Positions 35,939-40,590 of a stretch of DNA of 40,590 nucleotides are shown one piece after another (the first letter of the stretch is position 1; each line of letters starts with the position of its first letter). Origin of the DNA: Flavobacteriaceae bacterium (lineage in GTDB: Bacteria; Bacteroidota; Bacteroidia; Flavobacteriales; Flavobacteriaceae); NCBI GenBank assembly GCA_002702745.1, contig PABM01000020.1, forward strand, positions 34,568 through 75,157. Direction: 5' to 3'. A model generated the notes under the pieces. That model had not been told where the DNA came from. It saw nothing but the letters and a program-made list of their open reading frames with translations, and searched no databases. The position numbers were made by a program, and so were the translations under genes.

Positions 35939-37468
35939 CTATTCCCATTCTATTGTTGCAGGGGGTTTTGAACTTATATCATATACTACTCGATTCACTC
36001 CCTTAACCCTATTAATAATTTTATTTGAAATATTCTGAAGAAATTTATATGGTAAATCAACCCAATCAGCAGTCATACCGTCAGTACTTTCAACAGCTCT
36101 TAAGGCAACGCATTTTTCATAAGTTCTTTCATCTCCCATGACACCTACACTCTTAACAGGGAGCAGCATTGCGCCGGCTTGCCAAATTTTATCATATAAA
36201 TCTGCTTCTTTAAGCCCTTGAATAAAAATATGATCTACCTCCTGAAGCATTTGGACATTCTCTTTATTCACTTCACCTAGAATACGAATGGCTAATCCTG
36301 GTCCAGGAAAAGGGTGCCTTCCAAGAATTTTTTTATCGATATTTAGTGATTTACCAACTCTTCTAACTTCGTCTTTAAATAAAAGTTTCAAAGGTTCTAC
36401 TACTTCAAGTTTCATAAATTCAGGAAGTCCACCAACGTTATGATGACTTTTAATTGTAGCAGAAGGTCCTCCTGTTGCAGAAATACTTTCAATTACGTCT
36501 GGATAAATAGTACCCTGACCAAGCCAGTTAACATTTTTTATTTCATTAGACTCTTTTTCAAAAGCTTCTATGAAAACCCTTCCAATTATTTTTCTTTTCT
36601 TTTCAGGATCTGAAACACCTTTAAGTTCATTATAAAACTCTTTTGAATAATCAACTCCAGAAATATTTAAATCCATTTCTTTGTATTGATCCAATACATC
36701 ATTAAATTCATTTTTTCTGAGTAAGCCATTGTTAACAAAAATGCAATGAAGATTTTTACCTATTGCCTTATGCAAAAGGATAGCAGCGACCGATGAGTCA
36801 ACACCACCAGAAAGTCCAAGAATTACTTTATCACTACCTATTTTTTCCCTTAGCTCAGTTATTGTAGAATCGATAAAGGAGTCTGGGGTCCAGTTTTGTT
36901 CTAAGGAACTAATCTTTGTTAAAAAATTTTCTAAAATTTTTTTCCCTTCAACTGTATGATAAACTTCAGGATGAAACTGTAAGCAATACACATTTTCTGA
37001 AAACCTGTATGCAACATTTTCAACATCATCACTACTTGCTAGTAATGAAGAATTATCAGGAAGTTTCTTTATTGTGTCACTATGACTCATCCAAACTTGG
37101 GTGTTATTTGAGATACTGTCAAAAAGAACAGAGTTTTTTTCTTTAAGAAAAAGGTTAGCCCTGCCGTATTCTCTGATATTTGATGCAGATACCAACCCTC
37201 CCATTTCTTGAGCAATTAGTTGTGCTCCATAGCAGACAGCAAGAGTTGGAAATTTTTCCAATAAAACATTTAAATTAACTCTTGGCGAATTAGGTTCTCT
37301 TACTGAATAAGGACTACCTGATAATATAAGAGCTTTAAAATAATTTAAATTTTTTGGGATTTTGTTAAATGGATGTATTTCGCAATAAACATTTAATTCC
37401 CTGACCCTACGAGCTATTAATTGAGTGTACTGTGAGCCAAAATCAAGAATTAGTACGTTGTTTTGCAT
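35939..37468 (-). CDS. guaA: GMP synthase (glutamine-hydrolysing)
   Basis: GuaA aminates XMP to GMP. The 509-residue protein has a class I glutaminase domain: AVCYGAQ with Cys79, and FHPEVYH with His166 and Glu168. The ATP-pyrophosphatase domain follows with [11 protein letters not shown] (218-228), then the dimerisation domain with [13 protein letters not shown] near 386. The C-terminal PPATIEWE is characteristic. It is followed after 3 bp by the LysM gene. Guanine synthesis feeds the substrates of the RSH enzyme encoded 20 kb away. Confidence 0.98.
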   Translation of the reverse strand: MQNNVLILDFGSQYTQLIARRVRELNVYCEIHPFNKIPKNLNYFKALILSGSPYSVREPNSPRVNLNVLLEKFPTLAVCYGAQLIAQEMGGLVSASNIREYGRANLFLKEKNSVLFDSISNNTQVWMSHSDTIKKLPDNSSLLASSDDVENVAYRFSENVYCLQFHPEVYHTVEGKKILENFLTKISSLEQNWTPDSFIDSTITELREKIGSDKVILGLSGGVDSSVAAILLHKAIGKNLHCIFVNNGLLRKNEFNDVLDQYKEMDLNISGVDYSKEFYNELKGVSDPEKKRKIIGRVFIEAFEKESNEIKNVNWLGQGTIYPDVIESISATGGPSATIKSHHNVGGLPEFMKLEVVEPLKLLFKDEVRRVGKSLNIDKKILGRHPFPGPGLAIRILGEVNKENVQMLQEVDHIFIQGLKEADLYDKIWQAGAMLLPVKSVGVMGDERTYEKCVALRAVESTDGMTADWVDLPYKFLQNISNKIINRVKGVNRVVYDISSKPPATIEWE

Positions 37469-37521
37469 GTGTAAAAATAGAAATTGATTCTCTAATTAAA
37501 AAGAATAGAATAGTATTATTA

Positions 37522-39117
37522 TTAAATTTCGATTATTGAAAATTTTTGATTTAACGGATCTAAATTATTTTTTACTGTGTCGATTAAATTTGCACCCTCA
37601 TTAACATAAAATTCAGAAAAATTTACAGATCGTTCTTGAAGTTTTTCATTTGGAAATAATTTTTTTCTAATTTCAATCACTCTGTTAATTTTATTATTAT
37701 GGGCTTTCTTTTCAGACTTGATTAACCTCTTTTCAAGCATTTTTAATCCATTTAACTGCTTTTTTTCTTGAGCACTAAGAGCTCCAATAAAAGACTTATC
37801 AGTATGTTTTGCTTTCTTCTTCAATACAGAAAACTGATTTATTAATTGTTGTTTTAAATATGTAAAATCTAATTCTAATTTAGAATATTTTTGAACCAAT
37901 ATATCTTTTAATTTTGTTTCGGATAAGAACATTTCCTCAACAGAGATATCTAGCTTTATTATTTTATTTAAAGTCTTTTTTTCTAACAATAAAGCGGAAT
38001 TACGATTAAGAATAATTGGGAAATCTAATTTAATACTATCAAAAACAGATTTTAATTGTAACCAATATGAAACTTCAGCTGGACCACCAACATAACATAT
38101 ATTTGGAAGAATATATTCTTGAAATATGGGCCTTAATAACACATTAGGAGAAAATTTTTCTGAATTGTCACTAATATCTTTTTTAATTTGGTCTAGATTC
38201 CATTTTTTTGACCCACTCAATGTTTGAAAATTATTTTCATTTAATATAATTCTTTCTCTACTTTGTTTTTCTATATAAAAAAGATTTATTTCTCTTGGAT
38301 TTGCCTGAATATCATAACCAAGTTCATTTAATATTTCTATTGATTGTTTTGATTCATTATGTATTAACTTTTCTGAAACTTCTTTGAAAATTAAATCCTT
38401 AAATAGGGTTTTTATATTCTTGTTGTTAGCATCTATTATAATTAAACCATATTTTGAAAAAAGAATATTAACCAGTTTCCTGGTTGCATTAGACAAATCA
38501 ACCGAATTTAAATAACACTCTCTGATTATCTCAGTTATCTCGGCTGTGTAATTAAAACCTTTGATATGTTTTTCAAATCTATCAATAGTGCCTTCAATTG
38601 ATTCAAGTTTGAATTCACCAACAATACCATTCTCTTTTGAAGACCATACAAATTTTTTATCTTTAAAGGAAAAATGATTTATTTCTGTAAAATCATGATC
38701 TTCGCTTGCCATCCAATAAACAGGAACAAAATTATTTTCAGGATTATTCATTTGCATATTTTCACACAAGTTTATAACCGAAATAATTTTATATATAAAA
38801 TATAGTGGTCCAGTAAGAAGATTTAATTGATGACCAGTGGTAATTGTGAAAGTATTTTTTTCTAATAATTTATCAATTTTTTTCTTTTGATTTTCATTTA
38901 ATTTAAAACCTTCATACTGATTGTAAATCTCTTCAACTAATAACTTTCTGAACGAATGATTATAATTTTTTGACTTAGACAAAACTTGTTTTTTCAAATT
39001 GTCAGAACTGGGAAAATGAGAAATTAATTTAGAAAAATGCTTTTCGCTTTGACTATAATCAACAAGTAGTTTGCTAAAAGCATTCGTATCGGCGTATTTA
39101 ATTTCTCTTAAACTCAT
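37522..39117 (-). CDS. bshC: Bacillithiol biosynthesis cysteine-adding enzyme BshC
   Basis: BshC adds cysteine to glucosaminyl-malate in the last step of bacillithiol synthesis. The 531-residue protein matches the family through TITTGHQLNLLTGPLYFIYKI near 90, PVYWMASEDHDFTEI near 130 and NICYVGGPAEVSYWLQLK near 340. A C-terminal coiled-coil region (about 420-490, KKQLNGLKMLEKRLIK) is as expected. ATG 39117 is chosen; a TTG at 39126 adds three residues. BshA and BshB are not in the window. An exact -7 box ends 6 bp before the ATG. Confidence 0.93.
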   Translation of the reverse strand: MSLREIKYADTNAFSKLLVDYSQSEKHFSKLISHFPSSDNLKKQVLSKSKNYNHSFRKLLVEEIYNQYEGFKLNENQKKKIDKLLEKNTFTITTGHQLNLLTGPLYFIYKIISVINLCENMQMNNPENNFVPVYWMASEDHDFTEINHFSFKDKKFVWSSKENGIVGEFKLESIEGTIDRFEKHIKGFNYTAEITEIIRECYLNSVDLSNATRKLVNILFSKYGLIIIDANNKNIKTLFKDLIFKEVSEKLIHNESKQSIEILNELGYDIQANPREINLFYIEKQSRERIILNENNFQTLSGSKKWNLDQIKKDISDNSEKFSPNVLLRPIFQEYILPNICYVGGPAEVSYWLQLKSVFDSIKLDFPIILNRNSALLLEKKTLNKIIKLDISVEEMFLSETKLKDILVQKYSKLELDFTYLKQQLINQFSVLKKKAKHTDKSFIGALSAQEKKQLNGLKMLEKRLIKSEKKAHNNKINRVIEIRKKLFPNEKLQERSVNFSEFYVNEGANLIDTVKNNLDPLNQKFSIIEI

Positions 39118-39123
39118 ATTAAA

Positions 39124-39131
39124 CAAATATA
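39124..39131 (-). promoter_or_regulatory. Predicted -7 promoter box for bshC
   Basis: On the minus strand this reads TATATTTG, an exact TAnnTTTG match ending 6 bp from the bshC ATG, which would give a leaderless or nearly leaderless transcript. Confidence 0.5.
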
Positions 39132-39151
39132 CTGAACTGTATTATTCTTTC

Positions 39152-39159
39152 TATATTTG
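39152..39159 (+). promoter_or_regulatory. Predicted -7 promoter box for the M14 peptidase gene
   Basis: TATATTTG is an exact match 25 bp before ATG 39185 and is identical to the box on the opposite strand at 39124-39131, so the two outward promoters share 20 bp of upstream DNA. Confidence 0.5.
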
Positions 39160-39184
39160 TTGGTCCTATTATAAATTACTTTTT

Positions 39185-40590
39185 ATGAAATCAATATTTA
39201 AACTTTTTATTCTTTTTTCGATAGTATTTGATGTTAACAGTCAAAATTTAAAATCACCATCTGAATTTTTGGGTTATGAAATTGGAACACAATTTTCAAG
39301 ACATAGTCAAGTTGCAGATTATTTTGATCACATTGCTACAGAAATGAATAAAAATGTATCAATTATAAATTATGGAAAAACTTATGAAAGAAGACCACTG
39401 TTCTATGCGGTTGTTTCATCAGAAAAAAATATGTCAAAAATTGAAAATATTAGATTAAATAACATTTCAGCCCTAGAAAAAAATATAGGCAAATCTAATG
39501 ATGTAGCAATTGTATGGCTTAGCTACAATGTTCATGGTAATGAATCATCAACAACCGAAGCTTCAATGCAGACAATTTATGAGCTATTGACTGAGAGAGC
39601 AGATTTATTGGAAAACACAGTTGTTATTATTGATCCTTGTTTAAATCCAGATGGTAGAGATAGATATGCAAATTGGTATAATCAAACCAGAACAGTTCCC
39701 TACAATACAAATAAAATTTCAAGGGAACATAGTGAGCCATGGCCCGGAGGTAGAGCTAACCACTACCTATTTGATTTAAATAGAGACTGGGCTTGGATTA
39801 CCCAGATTGAGTCTCAAAAGAGGTTAAAAGAATATCATAAATGGTTGCCACATGTTCACGCAGATTTTCATGAACAAGGTATAAATGAACCATTTTACTT
39901 TGCTCCAGCTGCAGAACCATATCATGAGGTTATTACCAAATGGCAAAGGGATTTTCAACATATGATAGGGGAAAATAATGCAAAATATTTTGACGAAAAC
40001 GGTTGGCTATATTTTACTAAGGAGTTTTTTGACTTATTATATCCAAGCTATGGTGATACATATCCTACCTACCTCGGTGCAATTGGGATGACCTATGAAC
40101 AAGCTGGTGGAGGTGTCGCTGGGCTTGGAATATTAAATTCTGAAGGTAAAAATTTAACGCTTGTTGATCGTGTAAGACATAATACAGTGGCAGGGATATC
40201 TACTATTGAAATATCATCGGCCAACTCAAAAAAACTGAATGAGGAATTTAACAGGTTTTTTATTAATAACAATAATGTGAACTATATTGTAAGTGGAGAT
40301 AGTGATAAAATTGATCAATTATCAAAGTTTTTGGGTAAACATAAAATTGATTTTTATTCCCCAAAAGTTCAAAAGTTAAGTGCATTTAGTTACAATAAAA
40401 ATAAATCTGTGAGTTACAGAACCTCATCGGGTGACCTGGTAATACCAAATTATCAAGCCAAGGGAAAGCTTGTAAATGTATTATTTGAAAGAAATACAAA
40501 ACTTAGTGACTCAATCACATACGATATAACAGCATGGAGCTTACCTTTTGTTTACGGTCTTAACGGATACAGCACTGAAAATAAAGTTAA
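39185..40590 (+). CDS. M14-family zinc carboxypeptidase, 3'-truncated by the window edge
   Basis: Translation from ATG 39185 gives 468 residues before the window ends with the frame still open. A signal peptide (about 1-20, ending VNSQ) indicates export. M14 motifs are in order: the zinc ligands His117 and Glu120 in VHGNESS, PDGRDRY near 160, a third His in ADFHEQG (His229), and the catalytic-Glu candidate Glu305 in GMTYEQAGG. The catalytic domain therefore looks complete. Bacteroidetes relatives usually extend well beyond it. Substrate is unknown; secreted M14 enzymes of marine Bacteroidetes are generally thought to scavenge peptides. Confidence 0.93.
   Translation, partial: MKSIFKLFILFSIVFDVNSQNLKSPSEFLGYEIGTQFSRHSQVADYFDHIATEMNKNVSIINYGKTYERRPLFYAVVSSEKNMSKIENIRLNNISALEKNIGKSNDVAIVWLSYNVHGNESSTTEASMQTIYELLTERADLLENTVVIIDPCLNPDGRDRYANWYNQTRTVPYNTNKISREHSEPWPGGRANHYLFDLNRDWAWITQIESQKRLKEYHKWLPHVHADFHEQGINEPFYFAPAAEPYHEVITKWQRDFQHMIGENNAKYFDENGWLYFTKEFFDLLYPSYGDTYPTYLGAIGMTYEQAGGGVAGLGILNSEGKNLTLVDRVRHNTVAGISTIEISSANSKKLNEEFNRFFINNNNVNYIVSGDSDKIDQLSKFLGKHKIDFYSPKVQKLSAFSYNKNKSVSYRTSSGDLVIPNYQAKGKLVNVLFERNTKLSDSITYDITAWSLPFVYGLNGYSTENKV

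Overview
The window is chromosomal core sequence from a Bacteroidetes bacterium, most likely a marine, genome-streamlined member of the Flavobacteriia. The evidence is a very AT-rich composition (roughly 30% GC by eye), a lack of obvious Shine-Dalgarno sequences, several exact matches to the Bacteroidetes -7 promoter box (TAnnTTTG), and gene neighbourhoods typical of flavobacteria: tetratricopeptide protein-ribH-small membrane protein-mutL; recF-lipoprotein-DUF721-ndk; DHH phosphoesterase-peptidylprolyl isomerase; RSH-Fur-purA-OstA-aminotransferase; pyrG-yidC; guaA-LysM protein. There are 38 protein genes. The first (signal peptidase I) and last (M14 carboxypeptidase) run off the window. I found no tRNA, rRNA, CRISPR array, insertion sequence, prophage or other mobile element. 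No stretch over about 115 bp lacks a gene.

Layout. 1-1958 (+): 3' part of lepB, translationally coupled to a WbqC-family gene. 1948-7824 (-): a seven-gene run read leftwards: tetratricopeptide membrane protein, ribH, small membrane protein, mutL, two rhomboid proteases, endonuclease/exonuclease/phosphatase-fold protein. 7940-9754 (+): recF, a lipoprotein, and a DUF721 (DciA-like) protein. 9751-10167 (-): ndk. 10249-12406 (+): DHH phosphoesterase and a cyclophilin-FKBP fusion lipoprotein. 12403-13869 (-): pepD. 13934-27839 (+): a long co-directional run: DUF3810 protein, TrmH-family methyltransferase, RSH alarmone enzyme, Fur-family regulator, purA, OstA-like protein, class III aminotransferase, tetratricopeptide protein, two DUF368 carriers, aroE, and a choice-of-anchor B lipoprotein. 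27836-39117 (-): mnmA, pirin, FMN reductase, a tiny CDGSH-like protein, yidC, pyrG, LysM/binding-protein fusion, guaA and bshC, read leftwards. 39185-end (+): M14 carboxypeptidase.

Themes. Four nucleotide enzymes (purA, guaA, pyrG, ndk) lie within 40 kb of the (p)ppGpp enzyme. A second theme is the cell envelope: signal peptidase, YidC, OstA-like protein, two DUF368 proteins, a LysM protein, rhomboids and several lipoproteins. All four convergent gene ends overlap by 4-11 bp, and many co-directional genes abut or overlap (ATGA, TAATG, TAAATG), so coupling is pervasive and intrinsic terminators have almost no room.

I do not see a clearly novel multi-gene system. The most notable points are an aminotransferase whose conserved N-terminus has no canonical start codon (an ATA fits best), a pair of inverted repeats with competing pairings before a tetratricopeptide gene, symmetric back-to-back promoters between bshC and the M14 peptidase, a Fur-family protein without its Cys pair, a MutL with degenerate nuclease motifs, and a second rhomboid lacking the usual oxyanion-loop residues.
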